Shown: piece after piece, positions 24,631 to 35,946 of the stretch
Position numbering within the stretch: the stretch's first letter is position 1
Layout: each line of letters starts with the position of its first letter
Assembly (NCBI GenBank): GCA_024742355.1
Contig: JANSYM010000008.1
Coordinates: forward strand, 62,001 to 126,000
DNA length: 64,000 nucleotides
Origin: Hyphomonadaceae bacterium
GTDB lineage: Bacteria > Pseudomonadota > Alphaproteobacteria > Caulobacterales > Hyphomonadaceae
Direction: 5' to 3'
Notes under the pieces: model-generated
Told to the model about the DNA's origin: nothing
The model's database searches: none
The model's input: only the letters and a program-made list of their open reading frames with translations
Made by a program: the position numbers and the translations under genes

Positions 24631-25404
24631 TTAGTCTTTCTTGTTCCGGCGATAGACCTCTAGCAGGCCGACCTCCATCAAACTCTGATCAAAATGATCG
24701 ATTGTTTCGCTCGCCCCTTCGAACAGGGACGCGACGCCGCCCGTCGCGATAACTTTCAATGGCGCGCCATACTCGTCTTTTACCCGGCGTATCAGGCCAT
24801 CAATCAGATCGACATAGCCCCAAAACACACCTGACTGCATGGCCGAAACCGTATCCTGACCGATCACTTGCGGCGGTTTCTGAATGGCGATCCGTGGCAA
24901 TTGCGCGGCCGCATCATGCAGAGCCCGCATGGACAGGTTGATGCCCGGGGAAATGATACCGCCCTCAAACCCGCCATCAGGACCGACAATATCGAACGTC
25001 GTTGCCGTGCCACTATCGATGACGATCTTGGCGCCCTGGTAAAGCTGATGCGCCCCGATGGCGGCGACCAGGCGGTCCGCTCCGACCTGTTCTGGCCGGC
25101 GAATGCGGATCGGCACACCCAGCTTGACTTCAGGATCACCGACAAACATCGGCTCGGCATCAATGTATCGTCGTGACAGGTTGCGGAAATTGAACTTTGC
25201 CTGCGGCACCACGGTCGAGATGATGCAGCCTTTGATCTGGTTCAGATCCATTCCGTCCAGACGCATCAAGGTGCCGAGCCAGACAGCATGATCGTCGGCG
25301 GTGCGCGTTGCATCCGTCGAGCTGCGCCAGCTGGCGCGCCAGGTTTCGCCATCGTGAAGCGCGAAAACCGTGTTCGTGTTGCCGACATCAATGACCAAAA
25401 GCAT
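24631..25404 (-). CDS. coaX: Type III pantothenate kinase
   Basis: ASKHA-fold kinase of 257 aa that phosphorylates pantothenate in the first step of CoA synthesis. '[15 protein letters not shown]' at the N-terminus is the phosphate-1 loop with its catalytic Asp. '[13 protein letters not shown]' and '[12 protein letters not shown]' are the pantothenate-binding and phosphate-2 motifs. The start overlaps the birA stop in TGATG, giving translational coupling. The birA-coaX-rnj order is shared with many alphaproteobacteria. Confidence 0.93.
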   Translation of the reverse strand: MLLVIDVGNTNTVFALHDGETWRASWRSSTDATRTADDHAVWLGTLMRLDGMDLNQIKGCIISTVVPQAKFNFRNLSRRYIDAEPMFVGDPEVKLGVPIRIRRPEQVGADRLVAAIGAHQLYQGAKIVIDSGTATTFDIVGPDGGFEGGIISPGINLSMRALHDAAAQLPRIAIQKPPQVIGQDTVSAMQSGVFWGYVDLIDGLIRRVKDEYGAPLKVIATGGVASLFEGASETIDHFDQSLMEVGLLEVYRRNKKD

Positions 25405-26144
25405 CAGTCTACTTGCCTCACCAAATCTACGTCACCGGCCCTTATGGTCTGTCTCGAGCCATCGGGCAAACGCAAGTTCAGCCCGCCATCTGGCGCGAGC
25501 CCTTCAAACACGCCCTGAACGCGGCGATCGTGGGGGCCAGCCTCGATTATCTGTCCCAGCCCTTCGGCATGGCGTAACCAGTCTTCGAGCAATTGCTCGA
25601 AATTATTCCGGGCCTGCGTGACGCGCTGATCGAGGTTGGTGCGCAAATCGTCGAGCACATGTTCCGGCGCGACAGCGGCCGGCGCGCCTTGTTCGACGAG
25701 CGAGGTCGACGCCTGCTCGAAGACCGCAGGCGCGTGCTGCACATTGATACCCATGCCGAGCGCAATCCAGACGACCCCATTGGTCTCGCCAGATTCGGTC
25801 AGGATGCCGCAAATCTTGGCACGATCGATGCGCACATCATTCGGCCATTTCAGCTTGGCGTCGAGATCGGGCACCACTCGCGTGCAGGCGTCTCGCACCG
25901 CGAGGGCGGCGGCGAAGGGGATGCGGCTGGCAACCGTCAGGCCGCCAGGCTCGGGAAACAAGACCGTCGTGAAAAGGTTGCCAGTCGGCGATACCCAGTT
26001 CCGCCCGAGGCGCCCGCGCCCGGCGGTTTGCTGGCGTGCTGCAATCCAGACGGCAGAGGTTTCCCCGCCGCGCGCACGGCGTTTGGCTTCTTCGCTGGTG
26101 CTGTCTATCTCATCGTACCAGTAAACTGGTGCGTGCTGGATCAC
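25404..26144 (-). CDS. birA: Biotin--[acetyl-CoA carboxylase] ligase
   Basis: Biotin protein ligase of 246 aa that adenylates biotin and attaches it to the carboxylase carrier domain. The ATP/biotin loop '[17 protein letters not shown]' and '[10 protein letters not shown]' are intact, followed by the short SH3-like C-terminal domain. There is no N-terminal helix-turn-helix, so this is a group I enzyme and not a repressor like E. coli BirA. Translation begins at a GTG that overlaps the nuoN stop (GTGA). Confidence 0.92.
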   Translation of the reverse strand: MIQHAPVYWYDEIDSTSEEAKRRARGGETSAVWIAARQQTAGRGRLGRNWVSPTGNLFTTVLFPEPGGLTVASRIPFAAALAVRDACTRVVPDLDAKLKWPNDVRIDRAKICGILTESGETNGVVWIALGMGINVQHAPAVFEQASTSLVEQGAPAAVAPEHVLDDLRTNLDQRVTQARNNFEQLLEDWLRHAEGLGQIIEAGPHDRRVQGVFEGLAPDGGLNLRLPDGSRQTIRAGDVDLVRQVD

Positions 26145-27571
26145 GAGATCAGGCTCGCGGCAACCGATGCGGCGAGTTCGCTGAGCGGCGCCACCAGGAT
26201 CAACAGGGCGACACTGATCAGAGCCGTCAGATAGACTGTACCGGTGACCCAGCCATCGACCGGTTCAAAGTCCTCGGCACGCTCGTCAAACCACATGATT
26301 TTGACGATGCGCAGATAGTAATACATCGCGATCACGGAACTCAGAACCAGGATGATGACCAGAGGCAACATTCCGGAATCAACGCCTGCCTGAATGACCG
26401 CCAGCTTGCCCAGGAAGCCAAATGCGAGCGGGAAGCCTGAAACAGAAATCAGCAGGACCGTCAGCGCGGCGGCGAGGCCGGGTTGGCGCCGGACAAGGCC
26501 TGCAAGCTCATTGATATCCTCAACCATGCCGCCCTCTCGGCGCATCGACAGGACACCGCCAAACAGACCGAGCGAGGCGATGACATAAGCGGTCATGAAG
26601 ATCAGCAGAGAACCAGCGCCATATTGAACGCCCGCGGCGACCGCGACCAGCGCATAGCCCATATTGGCGATCGACGAATAGCCGAGCAGGCGTTTCAGAT
26701 TGGTCTGCGGCAGCGCGCCAAACGCGCCAATGATCATTGAAGCAGCGGCGATAATCGCGACAATCATCTGCCAGTTCTCGAAGGCCAGGGCCTGTGGGAA
26801 GGCGGTGAACATAACGATCGCAAACACAACCATGCTGGCCATTTTCGGGGCCGTGGCAAAAAAGGCGACCACCGGGCTCGGTGAGCCTTCATAGACATCT
26901 GGCGTCCAGACATGCATCGGCGCGGCGGAGACTTTGAAGGCCAGCCCGGTAATCATCAGCACCATGCCGAACAGGAAGCCCATGCTCGGCTCAGCGTCGG
27001 CGACGATTTCGTAGCTGGTGCTACCTGAGAATCCATAAACCAGTGACATGCCGTAGAGCAGCAAGCCGGAGGCAAGCGCGCCGAGGACAAAGTATTTCAG
27101 GCCCGCTTCGGCTGAGCGTGGGCTGTCACGGTGGAACGAGGCCAGCACGTAAGAGGAAAGGCTGAGCGTTTCGACGCCAAGATACAGCGTCATGAAGTTT
27201 GCCGAGGACAGGATCACACCCATGCCAAGCGCTGCGAAGATCACCAGCAATGAATACTCATAACGCAGCGTCTCGTGGCGGCGCAGGAACCCTTCGGCCA
27301 TAAGCAGCGCGACACCGCCGCATGCGAAGCTCACGACTTTCGCGAAATTGGCAAAACTGGAGGTTTCGACCAGACCGTCAAATGCCCGGCCGCCGTCCCA
27401 GTAATATCCCGCCAGCACTGCAGCGGCGAACAGGACAAGTGCGCCAAACTTGAAGGACAGGCCATTGAAGCGATCGCCGAGAAAGGCACCGATGGTGACG
27501 CCCAGAAGACCTGCTGCAGCGAGCAGGACTTCAGGCGCGATCGTGGTCAGAATGGTCTCAAGATCAAACAT
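26141..27571 (-). CDS. nuoN: NADH-quinone oxidoreductase subunit N
   Basis: Antiporter-like membrane subunit of respiratory complex I, 476 aa, with about 14 hydrophobic segments. The proton-channel lysines lie in the usual helices ('[19 protein letters not shown]', '[20 protein letters not shown]', '[20 protein letters not shown]'). Size and motifs are normal. It lies 5 bases after nuoM and is the last true complex I gene of the operon; birA follows with a 4-base overlap. Confidence 0.95.
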   Translation of the reverse strand: MFDLETILTTIAPEVLLAAAGLLGVTIGAFLGDRFNGLSFKFGALVLFAAAVLAGYYWDGGRAFDGLVETSSFANFAKVVSFACGGVALLMAEGFLRRHETLRYEYSLLVIFAALGMGVILSSANFMTLYLGVETLSLSSYVLASFHRDSPRSAEAGLKYFVLGALASGLLLYGMSLVYGFSGSTSYEIVADAEPSMGFLFGMVLMITGLAFKVSAAPMHVWTPDVYEGSPSPVVAFFATAPKMASMVVFAIVMFTAFPQALAFENWQMIVAIIAAASMIIGAFGALPQTNLKRLLGYSSIANMGYALVAVAAGVQYGAGSLLIFMTAYVIASLGLFGGVLSMRREGGMVEDINELAGLVRRQPGLAAALTVLLISVSGFPLAFGFLGKLAVIQAGVDSGMLPLVIILVLSSVIAMYYYLRIVKIMWFDERAEDFEPVDGWVTGTVYLTALISVALLILVAPLSELAASVAASLIS

Positions 27572-27576
27572 GATGC

Positions 27577-29067
27577 TTATCCTCCAGCCACTTGGGCGAG
27601 GGCGTTGAGTGAGGACTCACGCGTGATGTCGAAAATCAGGTTGGGCAGGATGCCGAGCAGGATCGTCCCGATGGCCAGAGGGATCAGGCAGATCAGCTCC
27701 TTGATATTCACATCCTGAATATTTTCGAGCTCCGGATTGGTAATCTCCCCAAACACGGTGCGACGGTAAAGCGTCAGCATGTAAACGGCTGAAAAGATCA
27801 CACCGAGCGCAGCGCCCGCGGCGGCCCAGGTGTTGGCCTGGAAGGCACCGACCATGGTCAGGATCTCACCCACAAAGCCACTGGTGCCCGGCAGGCCGAC
27901 ATTGGCCATGGTGAACAGCATGAACAGCGTTGCATAGACCGGCATGCGATGCACCAGTCCGCCATAGGCCGAGATGTCTCTGGTGTGCATCCGGTCATAA
28001 ACCACACCGACGATCAGGAACAGCGCACCAGAGATCAGACCGTGGCTGAGCATCTGGAACACGGCACCTTGCACACCAATCTCGGTGAACGAAAAGATGC
28101 CGAGCGTGACAAAGCCCATATGCGCCACCGATGAATAGGCGATGAGCTTCTTCATGTCCGTCTGACGCCAGGCCACGAGCGAAGCATAAACGATGGCAAT
28201 CACCGATATGGTGAAGACGAAGGGCTGGAACAGCACGCTGGCATCTGGGAACATTGGTAAGCTGAAGCGCAGGAAGCCATAGCCGCCCATTTTCAGCAGG
28301 ATACCCGCCAGGATGACCGAACCCGCCGTCGGCGCCTGCACGTGCGCATCCGGAAGCCAGGTATGGACCGGCCACATTGGAAGCTTCACAGCAAAGGACG
28401 CGAAGAATGCCAGCCAGAGCCAGGTTTGGGCCCCCTTGTCGAAACTGAATGTCTCGAGCAGCGCAATGTCTGAAGTCCCGGCGGTCAGGTACATGTAAAC
28501 CACTGCGGCCAGCATGAAGAGCGACCCGAGCAAGGTGTAGAGGAAGAACTTGAAGCTCGCATAGATACGATCAACGCCGCCCCAGACCCCGATAATGATG
28601 AACATCGGAATGAGACCGGCCTCGAAGAAGACATAGAACACGACCAGATCGAGCGCGCAGAACACACCAATCATGAACGTCTCCAGCACCAGGAAGGAGA
28701 CGACATATTCGGTCAGGCGGTGCTTGATCGAGCCAATGCTGGCTATCAGGGCAATTGGCGTCAGCAACGTGGTCAGCAGGATCAGCAGGACGGACATTCC
28801 ATCGACGCCCATCTTGTACTGAATGCCCTGGAACCAGTTCATTTCTTCGACCAGTTGGTACCCACTCGCCGATTGATCAAAACTCAGGAACATCACGATC
28901 GAGATCAGGAACGTGGCGATCGAGAACAGCAGACCGGCATACATGACGCGCTCGTCTTCGCTGCCATCGGCCCGAACCTGCGCACCGGTGAGCATCTTGA
29001 TCAACAGGATCAGGATCGCACCGACCAGTGGCGTAAACGTCACCGCAGAGAGAATTGCGAAATCCAT
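27577..29067 (-). CDS. nuoM: NADH-quinone oxidoreductase subunit M
   Basis: Antiporter-like proton-pumping subunit of complex I, 496 aa, about 14 transmembrane helices. Typical segments are '[21 protein letters not shown]', '[23 protein letters not shown]' and '[17 protein letters not shown]', which contain the functional Glu and Lys residues. Its start overlaps the nuoL stop by one base (TAATG). Confidence 0.95.
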   Translation of the reverse strand: MDFAILSAVTFTPLVGAILILLIKMLTGAQVRADGSEDERVMYAGLLFSIATFLISIVMFLSFDQSASGYQLVEEMNWFQGIQYKMGVDGMSVLLILLTTLLTPIALIASIGSIKHRLTEYVVSFLVLETFMIGVFCALDLVVFYVFFEAGLIPMFIIIGVWGGVDRIYASFKFFLYTLLGSLFMLAAVVYMYLTAGTSDIALLETFSFDKGAQTWLWLAFFASFAVKLPMWPVHTWLPDAHVQAPTAGSVILAGILLKMGGYGFLRFSLPMFPDASVLFQPFVFTISVIAIVYASLVAWRQTDMKKLIAYSSVAHMGFVTLGIFSFTEIGVQGAVFQMLSHGLISGALFLIVGVVYDRMHTRDISAYGGLVHRMPVYATLFMLFTMANVGLPGTSGFVGEILTMVGAFQANTWAAAGAALGVIFSAVYMLTLYRRTVFGEITNPELENIQDVNIKELICLIPLAIGTILLGILPNLIFDITRESSLNALAQVAGG

Positions 29068-31196
29068 TAGCCTGCGCCTCCGCTGCGCCAGAACAAGACT
29101 GCGCCGAAGATCAGGGCGGCCCCGATAATCACGAACGCATAATGATAGAGATATCCGGTGTGCATGGCTGACAGGCGCTTCGCGCCCCAGCGGACCACAG
29201 CAGCGACACCGTCCGGGCCGATGCCATCAACGACTTTCTTGTCGCCTTTCCAGAACGTGTTTCCGAGCCAGGCAGAGCCTTTGACCAGAGTGGCATTGTA
29301 GATCTCGTCGAAATACCACTTGTTTGCGAACAGGCTGTGCAGCGGGCCGCCAGACTTGGCGATCCGTTCACCAACACCGCGATTGAACAAGTAGGTGAAG
29401 GTGGCGAGAACGAAACCTGTCACGGTGACAACGAGTGGCGCCCAGAACACCCATTCCGGCACATTATACTTGTCTTTGAGGACCGTGTTTTCCTTGGCGG
29501 CGTAGATCGCACCATCCCAGAACGCTTTGTAATCGTGACCGACAAAGGCGTCGTAGAAATACCAACCCGCGAACACCGCACCGATGCTCAGCACGCCGAG
29601 CGGGATCAGCATGACCAGCGGCGACTCATGCGGGTCGCCGTGATGGTGATCATGACCGTGATCGTCTTCGCCATGCGCGTCATCGTGATGCGCGTGATCG
29701 ACCTCAGCCCGCGGACCGTGGAACGTCATGTAGACAAGGCGCCAGGAGTAGAAACTGGTCAGCAAGGCGGCAGCAAGACCGAACCAGAAGGCCATCTGCG
29801 CATACGGCACGCCATTCATCCCGCCGGCAAAGGCAGTTTCGATGATCGCGTCTTTCGAGAAGAAGCCGGACAGACCCCAGACGTGCGGCAGGCCGAGACC
29901 GATAATCGCAATCGTACCGATCATCATGGCGCCATAGGTCAGTGGCATATAGCGGGCAAAGCCGCCCATCTTGCGCATGTCCTGCTCATGGTGCGCGCCG
30001 TGGATGACCGAGCCCGCGCCGAGGAAGAGCAGCGCCTTGAAGAAGGCGTGTGTGAACAGGTGGAACATTGCCGCTTCATATGCGCCAACACCGGCCGCGA
30101 AGAACATGTAGCCGAGCTGCGAACAGGTCGAATAGGCAATCACGCGCTTGATGTCGTTTTGCGCCATGCCAACGGTTGCGGCGTAGAGCGCCGTAACCGC
30201 GCCGACGACGGTGATCATCGCTGCGGCTGCAGGTGCATATTCGTAAATCGGCGATACCAGGCAGACCAGATAGACCCCGGCGGTCACCATGGTCGCGGCA
30301 TGGATGAGTGCGGAGACTGGCGTCGGGCCTTCCATCGCGTCTGGCAGCCAGACGTGCAGGAAGAACTGCGCCGACTTTCCCATGGCACCGATGAACAGAA
30401 GCACGCCAATCAGTTCCAGCGCCGGAATGTTCCAGGCCAGGAATGGCACAACAATCTCTCGGACATGGCCAGCTTCAGCAAGCGCCAGCGGCACAAGCTC
30501 AGCATTCTCCTTGACCGCGGACAAGACGGGTTCAAGCTCGACCGAGCCGAACACCAGGAATATCGCCATGATCCCGAGCGCCAGGCCAAAGTCGCCGACC
30601 CGGTTGGTGACAAAGGCCTTGATCGCCGCGTCGTTCGGCGCCTTGTTCTGATACCAGAACCCGATCAGCAGGTAAGACGCGAGGCCAACCCCTTCCCAAC
30701 CGAAGAAAAGCTGAATGAAATTGTCGGCGGTCACCAGCATCAGCATGGTGAAGGTGAAGAGGGACAGATAGGAGAAGAAGCGCGCCTTGTGCGGGTCGTC
30801 TTCCATATAGCCCCAGCTATAGAGATGCACGAGGCCGGACACGCTGGTGATCACGGCCATCATGACGATGGAGAGGGCATCCACGCGGATCGCCCAGTCT
30901 GCCTGGAATTGGCCGACATCGATCCAGGTCATCAGCTTGATGACATGCTGGCCGACATAGTCTGCTGCATGGCCGGTATCAGCGGCGAGCGAGGCATGCT
31001 CGACATGGCCGGCGCCGCCAGCGCCTGAGGCGTAGACGAACAGTTGGTAGATCGAGAACAGACCGGCGAGGCCGACCGTTCCGGTCGTCACCACCATCGC
31101 ACCGCGATCTCCGATAAAGCGCTGGAACAGGCCGGCGATCAGGGCCGCCAGGCCAGGTCCGAGGACAATGAACGTGATGAAGTTGTCAGATAACAT
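29067..31196 (-). CDS. nuoL: NADH-quinone oxidoreductase subunit L
   Basis: Largest antiporter-like subunit of complex I, 709 aa, ending in the long lateral helix region that braces the membrane arm. It has '[18 protein letters not shown]', '[28 protein letters not shown]' and '[18 protein letters not shown]'. Between two C-terminal helices is a loop extremely rich in His and Asp (around 29,630-29,710). Similar His-rich loops occur in other NuoL proteins, but their purpose is not established. A GGGGAG site precedes the ATG. Confidence 0.95.
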   Translation of the reverse strand: MLSDNFITFIVLGPGLAALIAGLFQRFIGDRGAMVVTTGTVGLAGLFSIYQLFVYASGAGGAGHVEHASLAADTGHAADYVGQHVIKLMTWIDVGQFQADWAIRVDALSIVMMAVITSVSGLVHLYSWGYMEDDPHKARFFSYLSLFTFTMLMLVTADNFIQLFFGWEGVGLASYLLIGFWYQNKAPNDAAIKAFVTNRVGDFGLALGIMAIFLVFGSVELEPVLSAVKENAELVPLALAEAGHVREIVVPFLAWNIPALELIGVLLFIGAMGKSAQFFLHVWLPDAMEGPTPVSALIHAATMVTAGVYLVCLVSPIYEYAPAAAAMITVVGAVTALYAATVGMAQNDIKRVIAYSTCSQLGYMFFAAGVGAYEAAMFHLFTHAFFKALLFLGAGSVIHGAHHEQDMRKMGGFARYMPLTYGAMMIGTIAIIGLGLPHVWGLSGFFSKDAIIETAFAGGMNGVPYAQMAFWFGLAAALLTSFYSWRLVYMTFHGPRAEVDHAHHDDAHGEDDHGHDHHHGDPHESPLVMLIPLGVLSIGAVFAGWYFYDAFVGHDYKAFWDGAIYAAKENTVLKDKYNVPEWVFWAPLVVTVTGFVLATFTYLFNRGVGERIAKSGGPLHSLFANKWYFDEIYNATLVKGSAWLGNTFWKGDKKVVDGIGPDGVAAVVRWGAKRLSAMHTGYLYHYAFVIIGAALIFGAVLFWRSGGAG

Positions 31197-31205
31197 GCTG
31201 CTCCC

Positions 31206-31514
31206 CTACCCCTTCATCAGGTCGACGCTCTCGACCGAAATGTCTCCGCGATTGCGGAAGTAAACCACCAGGATGGCCAGCCCGACCGCCGCCTCTGCTG
31301 CGGCCACTGTCAGAACGAGCATCGCGAAGATCTGGCCGGATATCGTGCCGGTGAAGACCGAAAACGCGACCAGGTTGATGTTGACCGAAAGCAAGATCAG
31401 CTCGATCGCCATCAGGATGACGATGATGTTCTTGCGGTTCACGAAAATGCCAACGACACCGATCGTGAACAGGATCGCCGAGATGGTCAGGAAGTGATTG
31501 ATCGTCAGGTCCAT
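31206..31514 (-). CDS. nuoK: NADH-quinone oxidoreductase subunit K
   Basis: Small membrane subunit of complex I, 102 aa, three transmembrane helices. It carries the two buried glutamates of the proton path ('[17 protein letters not shown]' and '[16 protein letters not shown]'). It follows nuoJ by 2 bases with a GGGGGA ribosome site overlapping the nuoJ end. Size and sequence are typical. Confidence 0.95.
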   Translation of the reverse strand: MDLTINHFLTISAILFTIGVVGIFVNRKNIIVILMAIELILLSVNINLVAFSVFTGTISGQIFAMLVLTVAAAEAAVGLAILVVYFRNRGDISVESVDLMKG

Positions 31515-31516
31515 GT

Positions 31517-32110
31517 CTAAATCCCCCGACCTGGTTCGACGGCGACTTTCTCCGTCGAGTCTTCGCGGCGACGTGACGTCTGCCGCGCAATATTCTGTCG
31601 TTTGACACCAGGACGCTCGCGAAGCGTCAGCACGATTGCCCCGATCATCGCCACCAGCAGCACAAGTCCAGCCAGTTGGAAGAGCAGGAAGTAATCGGTG
31701 TACATGACCTGCCCGATGGCCTCGGTATTCGTGTCAGCGCCGGGAGAGGCATCGAAGGTGGCTGTCGACGATCCACCGCGCGCAAAGCTTGCCAGCGCGA
31801 TCTCGGCGATGAAGGCTAGTCCGATCAGAACCGCAAAAGGCCAATAGCGCAGCGTGCCCTGTTTCAATTCGACGAAATCGACATCCAGCATCATCACCAC
31901 GAACAGGAACAGCACCGCGACGGCGCCGACATAGACGACGACCAGCAGCATCGCCAGGAATTCCGCCCCGATCAGGACGAACAGGCCAGCGGCTGTAAAG
32001 AATGTCAGGATCAGCCAGAGCACCGAATGCACCGGGTTCTTGGCCATGATCACAGCCAAGGCCGACACGGTCACGATGGCCGCGAAAATATAGAAGGCGA
32101 TCAGTTCCAC
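31517..32110 (-). CDS. nuoJ: NADH-quinone oxidoreductase subunit J
   Basis: Membrane subunit of complex I, 197 aa, five helices, with the conserved third-helix region '[27 protein letters not shown]' that contains a pi-bulge in known structures. A polar tail rich in Arg and Glu follows the last helix. Translation starts at GTG with an AAAGG site. It lies 53 bases after nuoI, the widest gap inside the nuo cluster, with nothing recognisable in it. Confidence 0.94.
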   Translation of the reverse strand: MELIAFYIFAAIVTVSALAVIMAKNPVHSVLWLILTFFTAAGLFVLIGAEFLAMLLVVVYVGAVAVLFLFVVMMLDVDFVELKQGTLRYWPFAVLIGLAFIAEIALASFARGGSSTATFDASPGADTNTEAIGQVMYTDYFLLFQLAGLVLLVAMIGAIVLTLRERPGVKRQNIARQTSRRREDSTEKVAVEPGRGI

Positions 32111-32163
32111 TACCTTTGCCCCTATTCCCTTCTGGCGGTTCCCCGCCTCCTCATATGCGGGCG

Positions 32164-32649
32164 CTACCGGTACGGAGCGTCCAGTTCCAGATTCTTGGCA
32201 ATGAGACGCTCCCAGCGATCCCCATTCGCCAGCAATTTCTCTTTGTCGTAGTACAGTTCTTCACGGGTCTCGGTCGCGAATTCGAAATTCGGTCCTTCGA
32301 CAATCGCATCCACTGGGCAAGCTTCCTGACAGAAGCCGCAATAGATGCATTTCACCATGTCAATATCGTAGCGCGTTGTTCGGCGCGAGCCGTCTTCGCG
32401 TGGTTCGGCCTCAATCGTGATGGCCTGGGCCGGGCAGATCGCTTCGCACAGCTTACAGGCAATACAGCGTTCTTCGCCATTCGGATAACGACGCAGCGCG
32501 TGTTCGCCGCGAAAACGTGGGCTGACCGGGTTTTTCTCGAACGGATAATTCACCGTTGCCTTGCGCCGGAACATCTCGCGGATGCCGAGACCGAAGGCCG
32601 AAATGAAATCGGTCAGCAAGGCGCCTCTGATGGTTTGGACCAGGCTCAT
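32164..32649 (-). CDS. nuoI: NADH-quinone oxidoreductase subunit I
   Basis: Peripheral complex I subunit of 161 aa carrying two 4Fe-4S clusters (N6a/N6b). The ligands are '[12 protein letters not shown]' and '[12 protein letters not shown]'. The ORF track begins at 32796, but the first 49 residues of that ORF are cysteine-rich nonsense overlapping nuoH. The true start is the ATG at 32649, before '[14 protein letters not shown]', which overlaps the stop of a 36-residue ORF (ATGA). Confidence 0.94.
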   Translation of the reverse strand: MSLVQTIRGALLTDFISAFGLGIREMFRRKATVNYPFEKNPVSPRFRGEHALRRYPNGEERCIACKLCEAICPAQAITIEAEPREDGSRRTTRYDIDMVKCIYCGFCQEACPVDAIVEGPNFEFATETREELYYDKEKLLANGDRWERLIAKNLELDAPYR

Positions 32650-32756
32650 GAGAAAGCTCCACTCAAAAGCGCTGTCGAAGCCACGTGGCCCGTCATGTAC
32701 CAGGCCGGATAAAGGACCTTGGCGACCGGTCCGACAGCAAACAAACTCGCAATCAT
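32646..32756 (-). CDS. 36-residue hydrophobic ORF between nuoH and nuoI (not in ORF track as such)
   Basis: A small ORF beginning '[19 protein letters not shown]' and ending 'ALLSGAFS'. Its ATG overlaps the nuoH stop by one base (TAATG) and its TGA overlaps the nuoI start (ATGA), so it fills the gap exactly and keeps translation coupled. GGGGGAG lies about 10 bases upstream of the ATG. It could form one or two short membrane helices. No family is recognised. It appears in the track only as the tail of a spurious 63-residue ORF. It may be a complex I accessory peptide or merely a coupling ORF. Expression is unproven. Confidence 0.6.
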   Translation of the reverse strand: MIASLFAVGPVAKVLYPAWYMTGHVASTALLSGAFS

Positions 32757-33832
32757 TACGCTTGCACTCCCCCATACACGACATATCCACCGACAATCAC
32801 CACAGCGGCGAGCGCGGTTGGCAGGAAGATCTTCCATCCGAGGCGCATCAGCTGGTCATAGCGATAACGCGGCACCACGGCCTTCACGAGCGCGAACAGG
32901 AAGAAGAAGAAAACAAGCTTGGCCATGAACCAGGCGAGATGGCCGAGATTGACGATCCATTCCGGGAACATGTTGACGAAATCGGCGCTAAGCGGGATCG
33001 GACCGTGCCAGCCGCCAAGGAACAGGATCGTCATCATCGCGCACATCAGCACGATGTTGAGATACTCACCGAACATGAAGAGCAGATAAGGCGTCGCGGA
33101 GTACTCGACCTGATAGCCCGCCACCAGTTCGGACTCCGCTTCCGGCAGATCGAAAGGCGGACGGTTGGTCTCAGCCAGGGCCGAGACAAAGAACATGACA
33201 AACGCAGCAACCATGACGGGCAACACCAGGATGTGTTCGAAGGTCAGCAGGTGCCAGGTGAACAGTCCGCCATCCTGGGCGTTTACGATTTCCGACAGGT
33301 TCATCGAGCCGGCGAGCAGGATCACCGTGATGATGATCAGACCAATCGAGACTTCGTAAGACACCATTTGCGCGGCACTACGCAGCGACGCAAGGAAAGG
33401 GTATTTCGAGTTCGAGGCCCAGCCGCCCATGATGATGCCATAGACGCCGAGCGACGAGATCGCGAACAGGTACAGGATCCCGACATTGATGTCCGAGATC
33501 ACCCAGCCCGGCGCCACCGGGATCGCCGCCCAGGCGGCGAAGGCCAGGGTCAGGGTCAAGATGGGCGCAATCAGGAAGACCGTCTTGTTGGCGCCAGCCG
33601 GAATAATGATTTCCTTGAGCAGGAATTTTCCGAAATCTGCAAAGCTCTGCATAAGACCGAACGGGCCGACCACATTGGGGCCCTTGCGCATCATCACAGC
33701 GGCCCAGACCTTGCGGTCGAGCAGCAACAGGAAGGCAATCGAGAGCGACAGGACCAGCGTGAACAGGCCAATCTGGCCGAGCACGAGCAGCCAGCCTGTC
33801 AGCACGCCATATTGTTCGATCAAACCAGTCAT
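32756..33832 (-). CDS. nuoH: NADH-quinone oxidoreductase subunit H
   Basis: Membrane subunit of complex I, 358 aa, eight helices, forming much of the quinone-binding chamber with NuoB and NuoD. It has '[25 protein letters not shown]', '[26 protein letters not shown]' and '[24 protein letters not shown]', all hallmarks of the family. It follows nuoG by 9 bases. Its TAA overlaps the start of the 36-residue ORF. Confidence 0.95.
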   Translation of the reverse strand: MTGLIEQYGVLTGWLLVLGQIGLFTLVLSLSIAFLLLLDRKVWAAVMMRKGPNVVGPFGLMQSFADFGKFLLKEIIIPAGANKTVFLIAPILTLTLAFAAWAAIPVAPGWVISDINVGILYLFAISSLGVYGIIMGGWASNSKYPFLASLRSAAQMVSYEVSIGLIIITVILLAGSMNLSEIVNAQDGGLFTWHLLTFEHILVLPVMVAAFVMFFVSALAETNRPPFDLPEAESELVAGYQVEYSATPYLLFMFGEYLNIVLMCAMMTILFLGGWHGPIPLSADFVNMFPEWIVNLGHLAWFMAKLVFFFFLFALVKAVVPRYRYDQLMRLGWKIFLPTALAAVVIVGGYVVYGGVQA

Positions 33833-33841
33833 CGCGACGCC

Positions 33842-35941
33842 CTACTCCGCTGCCATCGGGGTTTCAAGACCTTGTTTCTGCAGAGAACACTCGGCCATGG
33901 TCTTGGAGGCCCGTGCAATTGGATTGGTCAGGTAGAAATCATCAATGGCCGCCGTCAAAGCGCCGTTCCCAACACCGGTATCACCGCCCGGGATTTTCTC
34001 TTTCAAAGCGTCCACACCGGCATCGCCTGGCGCAAAACCAAGACCGGCGAAGACCGGATTGGCCTCCCGCAGGGTCTCACGGAGCGCATCTGCCGAATCG
34101 TATAGCAGGGTCTTGCCGACAACGTCCGACAGCGCCCGGAAAATCGCCCAGCCTTCGCGGGCCTCGCCTTTTGGCTGCACCGCACGGCGGGTCATCTGCA
34201 CGCGGCCTTCGGTGTTCACATAAGTCGCCGCCATTTCGGTATAAGCGGCCGCAGGCAGGATGATGTCCGCCTTGCTCGCTCCGGCATCACCGTGCGAACC
34301 GACATAAATCACCGTGGCGTTGCCGGTCGTGGAGAGATCGACTTCATCCGCGCCGAGCAGGACGATCGTATCCATGTCGCCGCTGAGGATGGCAGCCGTA
34401 TCTGCGCCGCCTTCACCTGGCACAAAGCCCGTATCGAGCGCGCCAACGCGGCCGGCGGCCGAGTGCAACACGCCGAAACCGGCCCAGTCTTCCTTGATCG
34501 CCTGGATTTCCAGGGCGTAATCATGCGCCGCGGCGAGCACGGCCTGTCCGTCTTCGCGGGCGAGGACGCTTTCGCCGACAATGATCATCGGCTTCTCGGC
34601 ATTTCGCAGCGCTTCAGCAATCTCGCTATCGCGGCTGAACAGGCCTTTCAGCGCATCCGGTCCGTCGCCGAGATGTTCGTAATCATAGGTCAGGTCTGCA
34701 GCTTCGCCGATGACACCGACCTTCAGGTCATTCCACAGCCAGGCCTTGCGAATGCGGGCATTCCAGACGGCCGCTTCCTTGCGTGGGTTGGTGCCGATCA
34801 GCAGCAGCGCGTCTGCTTCTTCGACGCCGAGCAAAGTCGGGTTGAAGATATAGCGCTCACGCACGCCATCCGCGCCGTAAGACGCGCCTGCCGGGCGGCA
34901 ATCCGTGTTCTGGACGCCAAGCGCACGAGCGAGATCGAGGGCAGCCTTGGCCTGCTCGACTTCAATCAGGTCACCCGCAACAAAGCCGATTTTCTCAGCC
35001 GGGGCGGCCAGCGCGGACTTGGCCGCGTCAAACGCTTCGCCCCAATCAACCGCCGTCAGTTTGCCATCCTTGCGGACGTAAGGCGTATCGAGGCGCTGGC
35101 GGGCGAGGCCGTCCCAGATGAAGCGCGACTTGTCGGACAGCCACTCCTCATTCACCTCTTCATTGATCACCGGCATGATGCGCATCACCGCATCGCCTTT
35201 GGCATCAACGCGAATGTTCGAGCCGAGCGCGTCCATGACGTCAACGCTTTCCGTCTTGCGCAGCTCCCACGGCCGCGCATTGAACGCATAAGGCTTGGAG
35301 GTCAGCGCACCAACCGGGCAGAGATCGATGACATTGCCGGAGAGTTCCGAGGTCAGGCTTTCTTCGAGATAGGTCGTGATCTCGGCGCTCTCACCGCGCG
35401 AAATCATACCAATCTCTTCGACGCCCGCGACTTCCGCGGCGAAGCGGACACAGCGTGTGCACTGGATGCAGCGGGTCATGATCGTCTTGACCAGCGGCCC
35501 CATATTCTTGTCTTCGACGGCGCGCTTGTTAAGTTCATACCGGCTATCGGCGCGGCCATAGGCGACCGCCTGGTCCTGCAAGTCACACTCGCCGCCCTGA
35601 TCGCAAATCGGGCAATCCAGCGGGTGGTTGATAAGCAGGAATTCCATCACGCCATTGCGGGCCTTCTCGACATAATCGCCCTTGGTCGAGATATTCGGCG
35701 GCGTGCCATCCGGGTTCATCCGCATGTCGCCAACTGTTTGCGCACAAGACGCAATCGGCTTCGGCGCCCCATGCCACTGGACCAGGCACATACGACAATT
35801 GCCGGCCACGGACAGGCGCTCATGATAACAGAAACGCGGAATCTCGGCGCCCGCTTCTTCGCACGCCTGCATGAGCGTGTAAGAACGCGGAACCTCGACC
35901 TCCTGGCCGTCAATGTTCAGTTTGAAAAGATCGTCGGACAT
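33842..35941 (-). CDS. nuoG: NADH-quinone oxidoreductase subunit G
   Basis: Iron-sulfur subunit of the complex I peripheral arm, 699 aa, the usual alphaproteobacterial size. The N-terminal ferredoxin domain has 'CYHERLSVAGNCRMCLV', then 'DCPICDQGGECDLQD' and 'CIQCTRCVRF' for the 4Fe-4S clusters. The rest is a molybdopterin-oxidoreductase-like domain without cofactor function. It lies 5 bases after nuoF. Confidence 0.95.
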   Translation of the reverse strand: MSDDLFKLNIDGQEVEVPRSYTLMQACEEAGAEIPRFCYHERLSVAGNCRMCLVQWHGAPKPIASCAQTVGDMRMNPDGTPPNISTKGDYVEKARNGVMEFLLINHPLDCPICDQGGECDLQDQAVAYGRADSRYELNKRAVEDKNMGPLVKTIMTRCIQCTRCVRFAAEVAGVEEIGMISRGESAEITTYLEESLTSELSGNVIDLCPVGALTSKPYAFNARPWELRKTESVDVMDALGSNIRVDAKGDAVMRIMPVINEEVNEEWLSDKSRFIWDGLARQRLDTPYVRKDGKLTAVDWGEAFDAAKSALAAPAEKIGFVAGDLIEVEQAKAALDLARALGVQNTDCRPAGASYGADGVRERYIFNPTLLGVEEADALLLIGTNPRKEAAVWNARIRKAWLWNDLKVGVIGEAADLTYDYEHLGDGPDALKGLFSRDSEIAEALRNAEKPMIIVGESVLAREDGQAVLAAAHDYALEIQAIKEDWAGFGVLHSAAGRVGALDTGFVPGEGGADTAAILSGDMDTIVLLGADEVDLSTTGNATVIYVGSHGDAGASKADIILPAAAYTEMAATYVNTEGRVQMTRRAVQPKGEAREGWAIFRALSDVVGKTLLYDSADALRETLREANPVFAGLGFAPGDAGVDALKEKIPGGDTGVGNGALTAAIDDFYLTNPIARASKTMAECSLQKQGLETPMAAE

Positions 35942-35946
35942 GTTTC

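Noticed and set aside
29337-31028. 563-residue plus-strand ORF
   Set aside because: Antisense shadow of nuoL; composition rich in Arg, His, Asp and Glu, with no domain.
32650-32796. N-terminal 49 residues of the track nuoI ORF
   Set aside because: Cysteine-rich stretch overlapping the end of nuoH and the 36-residue ORF; nuoI homologues start at the ATG at 32649.
32561-34105. 514-residue plus-strand ORF
   Set aside because: Antisense to nuoH and parts of nuoI and nuoG, highly charged low-quality protein, no ribosome site.
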